The notes: generated by a model not told the origin, from the sequence alone. Counted from the stretch's first letter, positions 31,003 through 41,368 are shown. The stretch: DNA of 64,000 bases from Candidatus Thioglobus sp. (GCA_028345055.1 JAOMCO010000007.1:1-64000); one strand, 5' to 3'. Program-made: numbers and translations.

Positions 31003-31836
31003 TTAAGATTTATTAAGGATATTATCCATCAATTTACTAGGCAATATGTTGTCTAACAATGCAAATAATTTGGTTGGAAAGGTTACTCGGTAATAGTTTT
31101 TTGGTGAATCTGATTCTAAAGCATGGATTGTGCACTTTAAAACAGCCTCAGGTGGCAAAGTGAATTTAACATTTGTGCCTGATTTAAGCCTTTCAATCAT
31201 TGATTCATATTGATTTAAATAATAGCTACTAGAAATATCAACATTTTCTTTAAAAGCCTTGTAGGCATTTTCTCTGAATTTTGATTCTATTGGACCTGGC
31301 TGAATTACAGAAAACTTTATATTTGTGTCAACTAGTTCAAGTCTTAAGGTACTTACAAGGCCTTCAATTGCAAACTTTGATGCAATATATGACCCTCTAA
31401 AGGGCATTGCTACAAAGCCTAATACAGAGCTGATATATATAACTCTACCTGAGTTTAATTCTCTCATTTTTGGAAGAATTAAATTGGTAAGCTCATGCCA
31501 CCCAAAAACATTAGACTGAAATTGCTTATCTAATGTTGATCTAGATATATCTTCAAGAGCTCCTACCTGGCCATATGCACCATTATTAATTAATGCATAA
31601 ATAGTATCAGTTTTCTTATATAGATTGAAAATTGCAGTTTTTATTGAATCTGATGAGGATAAATCTAGAAGAAGTGCCTCAAAGCCAGAATCTTGAAGAT
31701 TATTGACATCTTTAAGTGTTCTTGCAGTTGGGAAAACTCGATAACCTCTTCTCTTTAGCCCTTTGGCTATGCAGAGACCTATTCCACTTGAGCATCCAGT
31801 AATTAAAACTGACTTCACTTCTGAATGTTTGTCCAA
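31003..31836 (-). CDS. SDR-family oxidoreductase of unknown substrate
   Basis: A 277-aa classical short-chain dehydrogenase. Residues visible are the NAD(P) loop ITGCSSGIGLCIA, the NNGAYG motif, Ser in ISSVLG, the catalytic YIASK and VIQPGPIESKF. An Arg in FPTARTL after strand two favours NADP. The C-terminal part (FPTKLFALLDNILPSKL) is hydrophobic and may touch the membrane or bind lipid. It overlaps the end of pcnB by 22 bases and lies 18 bases before xseB. I do not recognise the substrate. Confidence 0.83.
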   Translation of the reverse strand: MDKHSEVKSVLITGCSSGIGLCIAKGLKRRGYRVFPTARTLKDVNNLQDSGFEALLLDLSSSDSIKTAIFNLYKKTDTIYALINNGAYGQVGALEDISRSTLDKQFQSNVFGWHELTNLILPKMRELNSGRVIYISSVLGFVAMPFRGSYIASKFAIEGLVSTLRLELVDTNIKFSVIQPGPIESKFRENAYKAFKENVDISSSYYLNQYESMIERLKSGTNVKFTLPPEAVLKCTIHALESDSPKNYYRVTFPTKLFALLDNILPSKLMDNILNKS

Positions 31837-32957
31837 TATTCTGCCTTAACTCTTAATTGTTTATCAATACTTCGAGAGCGTAATAGAAAAAAATCATAGG
31901 CCATTCTAAATCTAGGATTGCTTATTAAATCTTTAGACTTTTTGGAATTATAATTTTCTAAACGATGCTGCATTAACCATATATCTTTTACCCGGGCTGA
32001 TAACCATCTTGGCATCATGACCTGTTGAACTTGTTTTTTAATAACCTTCTCAGAGGCCATAATCATTAATTCAGCACGAGTCATTTTTTTCTTTTTAAGC
32101 TCATTAAAGCAATTATTTTGAGCTGACCAAAGAAAAACAGCAAAAAGAAACACTGGCGAAACAGAACTTCCTATTTTTATTCTTTCTGATGTATTAACAA
32201 GATAAGCAGCAATAAATGAATCCTCTTGAGTTTGAGAAAAAAGATACTTAAGGATACCTAAATTTGATAGTTCACTAAAAACCTCAATTGAATTTTCATT
32301 GTGAAACAACTTAATAACTTCTTCATAAAGTCTAGCTGGTGGAACATTTGAAATTAGATATGCATTTTTAACAATTATATTATATAGATTTGAATCAATT
32401 GTCGCTTTTAATTTAACCTTAAAACGCACTGCACGAATCATTCTAACTGGATCTTCCTCAAATCTCTCTGAAGGATTACCAATCATATTAATTTTTAATT
32501 CTTTAAGGTCATTAAGCCCATCAACATAATCAATTACTTCAGATTTTTTTATATCAAAGTAAAGGCAGTTAACTGTAAAGTCTCTTCTAAGAACATCATC
32601 CTTTAGAGATCCATAATAGTTATCTCTAAGCACCATACCTTTAGTTGAAGTTTTATTACTTTTACTAGAACGGAAAGTTGCAACTTCAATAAATTTTCGT
32701 GCTGAAAACATGACATGAACTAACTTAAAGCGTCTACCTATAATTCTTGAGCGTTTAAAAAGTTCTTTAATTTGTTCTGGAGTTGCATTTGTAGCAATAT
32801 CAAAATCTTTTGGCTCGTAGCCAAGAAGTAAGTCTCTGATACATCCACCAACCAAGTAAGCTTCATAACCTGACTTATTTATTTTTTTAACTGTCTTTAT
32901 AGCATCAGGATCAAGAAATTTTTTGTCAAATTGAACTCTTTGACGAATTAGATTCAT
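31815..32957 (-). CDS. pcnB: Poly(A) polymerase I
   Basis: Adds 3' poly(A) tails that promote RNA decay. The 380-aa protein of the class II nucleotidyltransferase/CCA-adding fold has LVGGCIRDLLLG, the catalytic PKDFDIATNATPE (two Asp) and GRRFKLVHVMF, which distinguishes PcnB from CCA enzymes. It also has LRRDFTVNCLYFD and EDPVRMIRAVRF. It is shorter than the roughly 455-residue E. coli enzyme and lacks most of the basic C-terminal tail. The ATG overlaps the stop of the small frameshifted gene ahead of it. Confidence 0.92.
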   Translation of the reverse strand: MNLIRQRVQFDKKFLDPDAIKTVKKINKSGYEAYLVGGCIRDLLLGYEPKDFDIATNATPEQIKELFKRSRIIGRRFKLVHVMFSARKFIEVATFRSSKSNKTSTKGMVLRDNYYGSLKDDVLRRDFTVNCLYFDIKKSEVIDYVDGLNDLKELKINMIGNPSERFEEDPVRMIRAVRFKVKLKATIDSNLYNIIVKNAYLISNVPPARLYEEVIKLFHNENSIEVFSELSNLGILKYLFSQTQEDSFIAAYLVNTSERIKIGSSVSPVFLFAVFLWSAQNNCFNELKKKKMTRAELMIMASEKVIKKQVQQVMMPRWLSARVKDIWLMQHRLENYNSKKSKDLISNPRFRMAYDFFLLRSRSIDKQLRVKAEYWTNIQK

Positions 32958-33143
32958 AGACTAACTTCTTCTCTTGAAATCCATCCTTTTTTTCTGTATT
33001 CAATCAACATTGCTAAAGACTCCAACTCTAACATTAAAAACTACTTTCAGCCCAAGAAACCTTTGCTTCATAGCACCTACAAAGTCTGTTTCAACATTTG
33101 GATTATCAAAAACTTCTAAAATTTTACTTGGAGAGCTAAACAT
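32954..33143 (-). pseudogene. Small frameshifted gene between lptF and pcnB
   Basis: Read on the minus strand, ATG 33143 opens a 47-codon frame (MFSSPSKILEVFDNPNVETD...) that stops at 33000. A second frame, one base ahead, gives MLELESLAMLIEYRKKGWIS... and ends in a TGA that overlaps the pcnB ATG (ATGA). The two join naturally if one T is dropped from the T5 run near 33035-33039, giving a 62-aa protein with a coding look throughout. Either one gene carries a real or sequencing frameshift, or two tiny overlapping genes exist. I do not recognise the product. Confidence 0.45.
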
Positions 33144-33160
33144 AATTTTTCTCAAGCTTG

Positions 33161-34306
33161 TTATAAAGATTGTATTTTATCAATAAAAGAAGATACTTTT
33201 CCCTGTCTGAACTGATAGAAAATTATCATAAATAAAATTAAGGTCAAATGGATAGACCATAAACCTAAAAATGGATTTAAGCTTCCATTCTCTATTGAAT
33301 TTTTTCCTACCAATAATCCGTTGTAATAAAACATGAAAATTATCACACCAATCAATACATTTACCCCTTTTCCAGTTCTTGGTGAGGTCTTACCTAAAAG
33401 CACACCAATGATTGAGAGAATTAATATTGAAATTGGTTGTGACAAACGCCATTGCATCTCTGCATTAGACCTTAACCCTCCATCTAAAATTAAATCAATA
33501 GACTTTTTCTCCTCAATTTCAGTAAAGTTTGATAGAGTTTGCTGGACTTCTCCTGAAACTATTTCTAAATCATATCTATCAAAATTCAAAATATTTACAT
33601 TTTCATTTCCAGGTAATCCTTCATAACGAATCCCATCTCTTAGTCTCAAATAAATACTATCGTTTATTGATTCAGTATACTTAGTAGCTTGAGATGCCAA
33701 TACTATGATAGGCCTATCGTCTTTTGAAATATATATAAAAATCTCCTCCATATTTTGCAGATTAGAATTGTTAATAATTGATGAATCTGAAGCATAGAAA
33801 ACTATCTCTCCATTCTTAAAACTCTCAAACTTCCCCTCTGTTATAAAAGAGAATTCTGATGCATTTATAGTCTCATTTTCTGTAGAACTTCTTTGTTGTT
33901 TAGCCCAAGGAACAGCATAAATTGTTAAGATGAAAACTATAATAAATAAAAAAATAACAATGGGCTGAATAAGATGGATAAACTTTTTATCACCAATACC
34001 AATTGAGTTCATTACAATTGCCTCAGAACTATTATAAAGTTGAGAAATAGAAATTATTATTGATAAAAAAAGTGAAAGTGAAAGAATTACTGGTAAGTCA
34101 CGCAGCATATTAAAAAAAATAATTGGCATTAATTCTTGAAAAGGAATGCCATGTTCAACACTCTTTTGAACAGTAAATACAAATTGATTTCCAAAAACAA
34201 TTAATCCAATAACAATAACAATAGATAAAAATATTATTACTAAATTTTTTAGTAAATATCTTGAAATTATTGTTTTAGGATAGTTTAAAGTTTTGAGTAT
34301 CATCAA
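33161..34306 (-). CDS. lptF: LPS export ABC transporter permease LptF
   Basis: Inner-membrane permease that, with LptG and LptB, extracts LPS for transport. The 381-aa YjgP/YjgQ family protein has membrane helices at about residues 18-40, 65-95 and 110-132, and three more after residue 285. A periplasmic beta-jellyroll lies between them (ASEFSFITEGKFESFKNGEIVFYA). The coupling region near LYNSSEAIVMNSIGIG fits LptF more than LptG. LptG normally follows; it is not in this window. It is 37 bases downstream of rho. Confidence 0.87.
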   Translation of the reverse strand: MMILKTLNYPKTIISRYLLKNLVIIFLSIVIVIGLIVFGNQFVFTVQKSVEHGIPFQELMPIIFFNMLRDLPVILSLSLFLSIIISISQLYNSSEAIVMNSIGIGDKKFIHLIQPIVIFLFIIVFILTIYAVPWAKQQRSSTENETINASEFSFITEGKFESFKNGEIVFYASDSSIINNSNLQNMEEIFIYISKDDRPIIVLASQATKYTESINDSIYLRLRDGIRYEGLPGNENVNILNFDRYDLEIVSGEVQQTLSNFTEIEEKKSIDLILDGGLRSNAEMQWRLSQPISILILSIIGVLLGKTSPRTGKGVNVLIGVIIFMFYYNGLLVGKNSIENGSLNPFLGLWSIHLTLILFMIIFYQFRQGKVSSFIDKIQSL

Positions 34307-34343
34307 GCTAATTATAAAATACTCTTACTCTAAAGCGAATTAT

Positions 34344-35606
34344 TTACTTCTTTTGTTTCATTGAGTCAAAAAACTCATTATTCGTCTTAGTAAATCTTAA
34401 TCTTTCGATTAAGAACTCTGCAGCTTCAACTGTATCCATTGGGTGGAGAATTTTTCTCAAAATCCACATTTTTTGAAGTTCTTGTTCATCAGTTATTAGC
34501 TCTTCACGTCTTGTTCCTGATGCATTAATATTAATTGCTGGAAATATACGTTTTTCAGAAAGCCTTCTTTCAAGATGAAGCTCCATATTGCCTGTACCTT
34601 TAAATTCTTGATATATAACCTCATCCATTTTAGATCCAGTTTCAATAAGAGCTGTTGCAATAATTGTTATACTGCCACCATTTTCAATGTTTCGTGCTGC
34701 TCCAAAAAAACGTTTTGGCCTTTGAAGAGCATTTGCATCAACTCCACCTGTCAAAACCTTACCTGAAGAGGGAGCAACAGTGTTATATGCTCTAGCTAAA
34801 CGAGTGATTGAGTCAAGTAAAATAATAACATCTTTACCTTGTTCAGCCCTTCTTTTAGCCTTTTCAATAACTATCTCTGCTACCTGTACATGCCTTTTTG
34901 CAGGCTCATCAAAGGTTGATGAAATAACCTCCCCACGAACAGTTCTGACCATTTCCGTAACCTCTTCTGGTCTCTCATCAATCAATAGAACAATAAGTTC
35001 GCATTCAGGATGATTGACAGCAATAGAGGAGGCTATATTTTGCATAATCATAGTCTTTCCAGCCTTTGGAGGAGCAACTAAAAGACCTCTTTGACCCTTT
35101 CCAAAAGGTGCAACTAAATCAATAACTCTTGCTGTAATGTCTTCAGTTCCACCATTACCTAACTCAAGCCCAAGTCTTTCATTTGGATGAAGCGGAGTCA
35201 ATGAAGAGAAAGGAATTCTATTTCTTATATTTTCAGGTGAGTCACCATTTACCTCTGATACTTTAATAAGAGCAAAATACTTTTCTCCTTTTTTAGGTGC
35301 TCGAATTTTTCCTATTACTACATCTCCAGTTGATAGATTAAAGCGCCTAATTTGATTTGGAGAAACATAAATATCATCAGGACCTGAAACATAAGAATCA
35401 TTTGATGACCTCAAAAAACCATAGCCTTCTTGCAAAATATCTAGAACACCGTCACCAAGAACCTCCTCATCATTGTCAGCTTTATGTTTTAGAATTGCAA
35501 AAATAAGAGTTTGTTTTTTTGCTCTTGAAATATTTTCGATACCAAGAGATTGAGCATGATCAAGAAGCTCTGCAGGTGTTTTAATTTTTAATTCTGATAG
35601 TTTCAT
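34344..35606 (-). CDS. rho: Transcription termination factor Rho
   Basis: Hexameric RNA helicase ending transcription. The 420-aa length is that of the compact gammaproteobacterial form, without a large insert. It has the N-terminal helical domain and the RNA-binding CSD ([29 protein letters not shown]). The Walker A is [15 protein letters not shown], Walker B is [16 protein letters not shown] and the Q-loop area is [15 protein letters not shown]. Its separation from trxA (115 bases) matches the common trxA-rho order. Confidence 0.97.
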   Translation of the reverse strand: MKLSELKIKTPAELLDHAQSLGIENISRAKKQTLIFAILKHKADNDEEVLGDGVLDILQEGYGFLRSSNDSYVSGPDDIYVSPNQIRRFNLSTGDVVIGKIRAPKKGEKYFALIKVSEVNGDSPENIRNRIPFSSLTPLHPNERLGLELGNGGTEDITARVIDLVAPFGKGQRGLLVAPPKAGKTMIMQNIASSIAVNHPECELIVLLIDERPEEVTEMVRTVRGEVISSTFDEPAKRHVQVAEIVIEKAKRRAEQGKDVIILLDSITRLARAYNTVAPSSGKVLTGGVDANALQRPKRFFGAARNIENGGSITIIATALIETGSKMDEVIYQEFKGTGNMELHLERRLSEKRIFPAININASGTRREELITDEQELQKMWILRKILHPMDTVEAAEFLIERLRFTKTNNEFFDSMKQKK

Positions 35607-35721
35607 TTGGATTTTATTATAGTTTTATGAAATTGGCGTAAAGCCTGAAAATTGAAGCAAACAATTGATATATGTTTGTTTTAGGATGAATTTAGTTTTT
35701 AATTTTTATTTTTTTGTTAAA

Positions 35722-36048
35722 TTAGATATTTGAATCTAAAAAAGCATTTAGATTCGCCTTAGATAGTGCTCCAACTTTAGTTGCTTGAACAGCTCCATCT
35801 TTAAATAAGAGCATAGTTGGTATTCCCCTGATACCATACTTTGGAGGCAGCTGAACATTTTCATCAACATTAACTTTTGCAATAGTAATCTTTCCATCGT
35901 ACTCATCAGCTATTTCATCAAGAATAGGAGCTAGTGCCTTACAAGGACCACACCATTCGGCCCAAAAATCTACTAAAACAGGTTCTGAGGAATTAACAAC
36001 ATCAGCCTCAAAAGAGGCGTCACTGACTACTTTAATTTTGTCGTTCAT
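35722..36048 (-). CDS. trxA: Thioredoxin 1
   Basis: A 108-aa cytoplasmic thioredoxin with the active site [20 protein letters not shown] and the cis-proline loop [11 protein letters not shown]. It lies directly upstream of rho as in many gammaproteobacteria. The 109 bases upstream hold an AT-rich presumed promoter. Confidence 0.96.
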   Translation of the reverse strand: MNDKIKVVSDASFEADVVNSSEPVLVDFWAEWCGPCKALAPILDEIADEYDGKITIAKVNVDENVQLPPKYGIRGIPTMLLFKDGAVQATKVGALSKANLNAFLDSNI

Positions 36049-36157
36049 TTAATAAATAGTGGAATTTTCTTAATTGAGCTGATTTAGCTATTAGTATGAT
36101 TATATCACTTCTTTTAAACATTTCGGTTTTTTTATGAAGATTAATTTAAAGTAAGAT

Positions 36158-37099
36158 TTAGGCAATAAAAGAAAGTAATAAAGGAATCGTAATAAAAGAT
36201 AGGACTACTTGAGTAGTCAGAATTCCCCTCATAAGCCGATCATCTGCTCCAAATTGCTTGGCAAATGTATAGGACATGGTTGCAGTAGGAACTGAAGAAA
36301 AGATCACTGCAACAATTATTTCAGTTTTGCTTAAATCTAAGTAAACAGCTACAAAATATACAGCTGCAGGAAGTATTAACAGCTTTAGCGAGTTTGAAAT
36401 TATAATTGGAGTTACTTGTAATGTTAAGTCTTTTAGTTTTATTTTTGCACCAATCGTTAAAAGCATTATTGGAAGCGCAGCTGAGCCAAGAAGCTTAGTT
36501 GTTTCAATAATGATACTCATATCTTTTAAATCAAAAAAAGAAAATAGTAACCCTGCAATCATTGCCAAAATAAAAGGATTTTTAAAGATTTCACTAAAAA
36601 TATTTAGAAGATTTTTTTTTGAATCCTTTTGATCTGCTTTCTTCAGGCTAATTACCATTATCGTTATAATGATAATGTTTATTGATGGAACATAAATAAA
36701 AGTAAAAAGTGATGCAATTTTTAAACCTTCATCACCATAGAAGCTACCAGCTATAGCAAGTGCAATAAATGCATTCTGCCTCATTGAGCCTTGAAGAATT
36801 GATGTCCAAACTTCAGGAGAGTAACCGAGAAGTTTTCCTAAAATTAATACAAAAATAAAAGAAATAAAAAATCCAGTAAATATTAATGCTGAATAACTAT
36901 AGAGCATCTCAGAGGATAAATTAACCTGAGAGATAAAGTGAAACAATAATGCTGGTATTAATACCCAATAGCACAACTTGTCATTTACCTCCCAAAAAGA
37001 AAGATCTGGCACCTTTATTCTTCTAAGAATATTTCCTAATATAATGAGAAGAAATACTGGAGATATTAATAGAAATATTTGAAAAAAATTAGAGATCAC
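36158..37099 (-). CDS. AEC-family (auxin efflux carrier-like) membrane transporter
   Basis: The 313-aa, highly hydrophobic protein has about ten predicted membrane helices in two five-helix halves. The second half begins near residue 175 after a short charged loop (KKADQKDSKKN). Family features include the first helix pair around FLLIILGNILRR, the mid-membrane RQNAFIALAIAG stretch and SVPTATMSYTFAKQFG near the C-terminus. AEC proteins move small organic acids or malonate; nothing here tells which. The gene is 16 bases after gltX on the same strand. Confidence 0.85.
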   Translation of the reverse strand: MISNFFQIFLLISPVFLLIILGNILRRIKVPDLSFWEVNDKLCYWVLIPALLFHFISQVNLSSEMLYSYSALIFTGFFISFIFVLILGKLLGYSPEVWTSILQGSMRQNAFIALAIAGSFYGDEGLKIASLFTFIYVPSINIIIITIMVISLKKADQKDSKKNLLNIFSEIFKNPFILAMIAGLLFSFFDLKDMSIIIETTKLLGSAALPIMLLTIGAKIKLKDLTLQVTPIIISNSLKLLILPAAVYFVAVYLDLSKTEIIVAVIFSSVPTATMSYTFAKQFGADDRLMRGILTTQVVLSFITIPLLLSFIA

Positions 37100-37115
37100 T
37101 TATTTAGCTATTAGA

Positions 37116-38504
37116 TCAATTATTTTGGATATTTATCCAATTGATTGCCATTTTTAATCTGTTTAAAGTTCTTTCTTTGCCAACAAATTGTGCACTTTTG
37201 TCTATACTACCTGATTTTCCATCTCCACTAAGTGCAAGCCTGAAGGGTTGACCTACTTTTCCAAAACCTATACCTCTAGACTCACAAATCGATTCAATTG
37301 CAAGATGAATATTTCTAGCACTCCAATCATTGACAAGGCTAAGCTGGCTTAGCAAGTCCTCCAATACTTCTTTTGAGTTTGTTTTAAAGGTTTTGCTTGC
37401 CTGATTTTCATCAAACCCATCAAAATCTTCATAAAACATTTCACAGCTTTTAGCCATGTCAACTAATGACTTTGACCTTTCTCTAAGAAATTCAACAAGA
37501 TCATTAAGAATGGGGCCATTTTCTAAATTAATCTCAAGCCTATTAAGATGCCAACCTAAGTGACCAACTAATTGATTTATAGAAATGTTTTTAATATAGC
37601 TTTGATTAATCCAATCAAGCTTTTCTTGGTTAAAACTTGCAGGAGATTTATTAATATTTTCAAGCTCAAAAAGCTCAATCATTTCATCAATTGAAAAAAT
37701 TTCCTGATCTCCATTAGACCATCCTAGCCTCACAAGGTAATTAAGAAGCGCTTCAGGCAAAAATCCTTCTTCTCTATAGGACAAAAGATTCAGTGCGCCA
37801 TGTCTTTTTGATAAACGCGAGCCGTCTGATCCCAAAATCATTGGAACGTGGGCAAATTTAGGAATGCTCCATCCTAAAACTCTATAGAGGTTGATTTGTT
37901 TTGGAGTATTGTTTATGTGGTCATCACCTCTAATGATGCACTCAATATTCATATCATGGTCATCAACAACGACTGTTAAGTTGTATGTTGGAGCTCCATC
38001 AGACCTTGAGATAACTAAATCATCTAGTTCAGAATTAGCAATACTTACCTTACCTTTTACATAGTCATAAAAACTAACGCTTCCAGTATCTGGATTAAGA
38101 AATCGAATAACACCACTTTTTAAAGATTTATGACGACAACATCCGTCGTATTTTGGTTTTTCTTTTTTGGCAATTTGAATCTCTCTCATTTTTTCTAAAC
38201 GCTCTTTAGAACAGTCACAATAATAAGCTTGACCTTTTGAAAGTAAATCTTGAATTACTTCATTGTATCTATCATATCGATCACTCTGGAAGAAAGGGCC
38301 TTCATCATAATCAAGGCAAAGCCAATCTAAACCATCCAGAATTGCATCTACAGAAGCCTGAGTTGAACGCTCTTTATCAGTATCTTCAATTCTCAGAACA
38401 AAGTTACTCTTATTTTTTTTTGCCCATAGCCATGCAAAAAGAGCTGTTCTAGCACCGCCAATATGAAGAAAACCTGTGGGTGAGGGAGCAAATCTTGATT
38501 TCAT
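37116..38504 (-). CDS. gltX: Glutamyl-tRNA synthetase
   Basis: Class Ib synthetase of 462 aa. The HIGH motif is in SPTGFLHIGGARTALFAW and the KMSKS equivalent is KLSKRHGA. The zinc-binding insert (YYCDCSKERLEKM...YDGCCRH) is present, as in the E. coli-type enzyme. The anticodon-binding C-terminal half is of normal length and ends with NRLKMAINWI. It is one of a run of minus-strand genes, and the 141-base gap to the next (plus-strand) gene holds its promoter. Confidence 0.95.
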   Translation of the reverse strand: MKSRFAPSPTGFLHIGGARTALFAWLWAKKNKSNFVLRIEDTDKERSTQASVDAILDGLDWLCLDYDEGPFFQSDRYDRYNEVIQDLLSKGQAYYCDCSKERLEKMREIQIAKKEKPKYDGCCRHKSLKSGVIRFLNPDTGSVSFYDYVKGKVSIANSELDDLVISRSDGAPTYNLTVVVDDHDMNIECIIRGDDHINNTPKQINLYRVLGWSIPKFAHVPMILGSDGSRLSKRHGALNLLSYREEGFLPEALLNYLVRLGWSNGDQEIFSIDEMIELFELENINKSPASFNQEKLDWINQSYIKNISINQLVGHLGWHLNRLEINLENGPILNDLVEFLRERSKSLVDMAKSCEMFYEDFDGFDENQASKTFKTNSKEVLEDLLSQLSLVNDWSARNIHLAIESICESRGIGFGKVGQPFRLALSGDGKSGSIDKSAQFVGKERTLNRLKMAINWINIQNN

Positions 38505-38645
38505 CTATTACTCTCTATAATAAAAATAATTGAAAGTTTAATCTGAAGCTTGATTTAAAAATTATTTATTTGAAGTTCAATTAAATAATTGCCAATTTTA
38601 CACTGTTATAATATTCTACTTAACCCCTAATGTGCATGTAAATTA

Positions 38646-39008
38646 ATGGAATTCACTCAGCAAAATGCAAATACAAATAGTATTATTTCATTTGATGAAT
38701 CCTCATTGTCACTTTCACATGTTAAATTAAGTAAGCCATGTTTTATCTCTAGCACCTCCTTTAAAGAAATTTCTATTTCTGATATTAAAGATATTAGTTC
38801 AGAATTTTTATTTCCTTTAACAACTATGGATTCAGTAGATTTATTAATTATAGGAACTGGACACTCTACAATATTTCTTTCTCACAAACAACTAATTGAG
38901 CTCTCAAATATTGGGCTTGGGGTTGAATGCATGAATAATACATCAGCCTGCTCAAGCTTTAATCTTCTTCTTGGAGACTTAAGAAAAGTTGGATTGCTGT
39001 TAATATGA
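38646..39008 (+). CDS. Mth938-like domain protein (DUF498 family)
   Basis: A 120-aa single-domain protein whose second half shows the Mth938 pattern: VDLLIIGTGHSTIFLS, GLGVECMNNTSACSSFNLLLGD. This family includes a human mitochondrial respiratory assembly factor, but bacterial members have no settled function. The stop overlaps the rodA start (ATGA), so it is probably co-translated with rodA. Confidence 0.85.
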   Translation: MEFTQQNANTNSIISFDESSLSLSHVKLSKPCFISSTSFKEISISDIKDISSEFLFPLTTMDSVDLLIIGTGHSTIFLSHKQLIELSNIGLGVECMNNTSACSSFNLLLGDLRKVGLLLI

Positions 39009-40141
39009 TTTCATATTTATTTAAAAAGCTTATAATTTTTTATAAATTTTTCAAGATCGATACCCCTCTTTTCATACTTCTCATCCTGCTCGCATCTCTT
39101 GGCTTATTAATCTTATATAGTAGCTCTGGAGGGTCATTCAACTTAGTTTATAGGCAGGCAATTCATCTTGGATTAGCGACTTCTGTCATGCTTGTAATAG
39201 CTCAAATACCACCAATTATTATGCTAAGAGCTGTCCCAATATTAATTATTCTAGGAATCTTCCAGTTAATTCTTGTTCTATTTTTTGGCAGCTCTGGTGG
39301 TGGTGCTCAAAGATGGCTTGATCTAGGCATTGTGAGATTCCAGCCATCAGAATTAATGAAAATTATTGTGCCAATGACAATTGCAGCCATCCTTAGTGAG
39401 AAAACGCTACCACCTAGAGCTTTCCCAGTTATTATTTCATTGTTAACTATTGGTATTGTTGTTCTTCTTATAGCAAGGCAACCAGATCTTGGAACTTCAT
39501 TATTAATTGGAGCATCAGGAGTTTATGTTCTATTTTTTTCAGGTTTTAGAGTGATGCTTGTTAAAAATATTTGGCTAAATCTATTGATCTTAATGATTAT
39601 GCTTTCAGGATCACTATATTTCGCTTGGAATTACTTATTAATCGCTTATCAAAAAAAACGAATATTAACTCTCTTTAATCCTGAGTCTGACCCACTCGGA
39701 TCAGGCTACCATATTATTCAATCAAAAATTGCTATCGGATCAGGAGGATTTACAGGAAAAGGAATTGCTAATGGATCTCAGTCTCAACTTGATTTTGTTC
39801 CAGAGCAATCAACTGATTTCATTTTCTCTGTTTTAGCTGAAGAACTTGGGTTTATTGGATTTTTATTTCTCGTTATTATTTATGGACTTATCATCTATAG
39901 ATGCATGAGTTTGTCACTTCGCTGTGAGGAAAACTTTTCTAGGCTTTTAGGTGCTAGCCTTACTTTTGTATTTTTTACCTACATTTTTGTAAACATAGGT
40001 ATGGTTTCTGGCCTTGTACCAGTTGTTGGGGTGCCTCTTCCTTTAATAAGCTATGGTGGTTCTTCTTTAATTACCCTTATGGCTAGCTTTGGAATTATTA
40101 TGTCGATTCATAAACATAAAAGTCCAAGATATTTACAGTAA
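39005..40141 (+). CDS. rodA: Rod-shape peptidoglycan polymerase RodA (MrdB)
   Basis: SEDS glycosyltransferase of the elongasome, partner of PBP2. The 378-aa protein has about ten membrane helices. Signatures are QRWLDLGIVRFQPSELMKI, the RQPDLGTSLLIGASG segment with the catalytic Asp, DPLGSGYHIIQSKIAIGSGG, FVPEQSTDFIFSVLAEELG, and VPLPLISYGGSSL. The FVPEQSTDFIF loop and GSGYHIIQS separate it from FtsW at the window's start. It is followed by a D,D-carboxypeptidase, forming a wall-growth group. Confidence 0.93.
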   Translation: MISYLFKKLIIFYKFFKIDTPLFILLILLASLGLLILYSSSGGSFNLVYRQAIHLGLATSVMLVIAQIPPIIMLRAVPILIILGIFQLILVLFFGSSGGGAQRWLDLGIVRFQPSELMKIIVPMTIAAILSEKTLPPRAFPVIISLLTIGIVVLLIARQPDLGTSLLIGASGVYVLFFSGFRVMLVKNIWLNLLILMIMLSGSLYFAWNYLLIAYQKKRILTLFNPESDPLGSGYHIIQSKIAIGSGGFTGKGIANGSQSQLDFVPEQSTDFIFSVLAEELGFIGFLFLVIIYGLIIYRCMSLSLRCEENFSRLLGASLTFVFFTYIFVNIGMVSGLVPVVGVPLPLISYGGSSLITLMASFGIIMSIHKHKSPRYLQ

Positions 40142-40223
40142 GTCGTTATAATCAAACTTTGTTTAAATCTACTTAATTTAAAGTCTTATCTTTAATAAAC
40201 TCATTTAGGACAAATAATATTTC

Positions 40224-41366
40224 ATGAAATCAAATATTCTCAATTTTTTAAAAACATTTTTTTTAGTACTTGTTTTCTCAAATCTAAACGCTGAAGAGCC
40301 CCGCTTTTATATCCCAGATTCTCCTCCAATTGCAGCTAAGGCCTATGTTCTTATGGATCATAACTCTGGAAAAATTCTTGCTGCAGAAAATGAAAATGAG
40401 AGAAGAGCGCCTGCTAGTTTGACAAAAATAATGACCTCTTATGTAGTTTTTAAGCGCCTCAAAGAAGAGTTTATTTCTCTTGATGACGAAGTAAAAATCA
40501 GTGAAAAAGCTTGGAAAACAGGGGGCTCTAGAAGTTTTATTGAGGTTGGCAAAATGATTAAGCTAGAAGATCTTCTAAAAGGAATGATAATTCAATCAGG
40601 AAATGACGCCTCAGTTGCATTAGCTGAGCATGTTGCTGGATCAGAAGGAACATTTGTTCTTTTTATGAATGACTATGCTCAGGAAATTGGAATGATTAAT
40701 ACGCGCTTTGAAAATTCGTCAGGTCTACCTCATAAGGATCAGTATACGACTGCAAAAGATATGGCGATACTCTCTTCTGTAATCATAAAAGAGTTTCCAG
40801 TTTTGTATGAGTGGTATGGTCAAAAAGAGTTTACATATAATGATATTAAGCAAATAAATCGAAATAAACTCCTCTTTAATGATTCTACTGTTGATGGCCT
40901 AAAAACAGGGTGGACTGAAAAAGCAGGATACTGTCTTGCTACAAGTGCAAACCGTGTAGGTATGAGGTTGATTTCAATTGTACTTGGATCTTCAAGCCCA
41001 GCGATTAGAACTGCTGAAACAGAAAAACTTCTTGATTATGGTTTCCGCTTCTTTGAAACCCAATCTGTCAATGATATATCTCATCAAGTTCCAGTCTTCA
41101 AATCAAAGAAAGGAAATATGAAAGTTGGAGTTGCAGACTCTAGCTACTTGACCCTTCCCAGAAACCAATTTAAATATACAACTCAAACTATTGAGCTATC
41201 AGGTGACTTAATTGCCCCTATAAATCAAGGTGACCAAGTTGGAACTCTTGCAATCAGCTTTAATGATGAAGATATCGCAACACTTCCTCTTATTGCTCTT
41301 GAAAATGCTGATGAGGCAGGCTTTGTAACAAAGATGATTGATACAGTCAAACTTATGTTTAGATAA
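40224..41366 (+). CDS. dacA: D-alanyl-D-alanine carboxypeptidase (PBP5/6 family)
   Basis: Removes the terminal D-Ala from peptidoglycan pentapeptides in the periplasm. The 380-aa protein has a signal peptide (cut likely after SNLNA) and the penicillin-binding motifs SLTK (S65, K68), SGN (125-127) and KTG (227-229, in DGLKTGWT). A C-terminal PBP5-type beta domain and an amphipathic anchor helix (FVTKMIDTVKLMFR) follow. It sits between rodA and a D-amino acid transaminase gene that starts only 2 bases after its stop. dacA versus dacC cannot be told apart here. Confidence 0.93.
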   Translation: MKSNILNFLKTFFLVLVFSNLNAEEPRFYIPDSPPIAAKAYVLMDHNSGKILAAENENERRAPASLTKIMTSYVVFKRLKEEFISLDDEVKISEKAWKTGGSRSFIEVGKMIKLEDLLKGMIIQSGNDASVALAEHVAGSEGTFVLFMNDYAQEIGMINTRFENSSGLPHKDQYTTAKDMAILSSVIIKEFPVLYEWYGQKEFTYNDIKQINRNKLLFNDSTVDGLKTGWTEKAGYCLATSANRVGMRLISIVLGSSSPAIRTAETEKLLDYGFRFFETQSVNDISHQVPVFKSKKGNMKVGVADSSYLTLPRNQFKYTTQTIELSGDLIAPINQGDQVGTLAISFNDEDIATLPLIALENADEAGFVTKMIDTVKLMFR

Positions 41367-41368
41367 TC

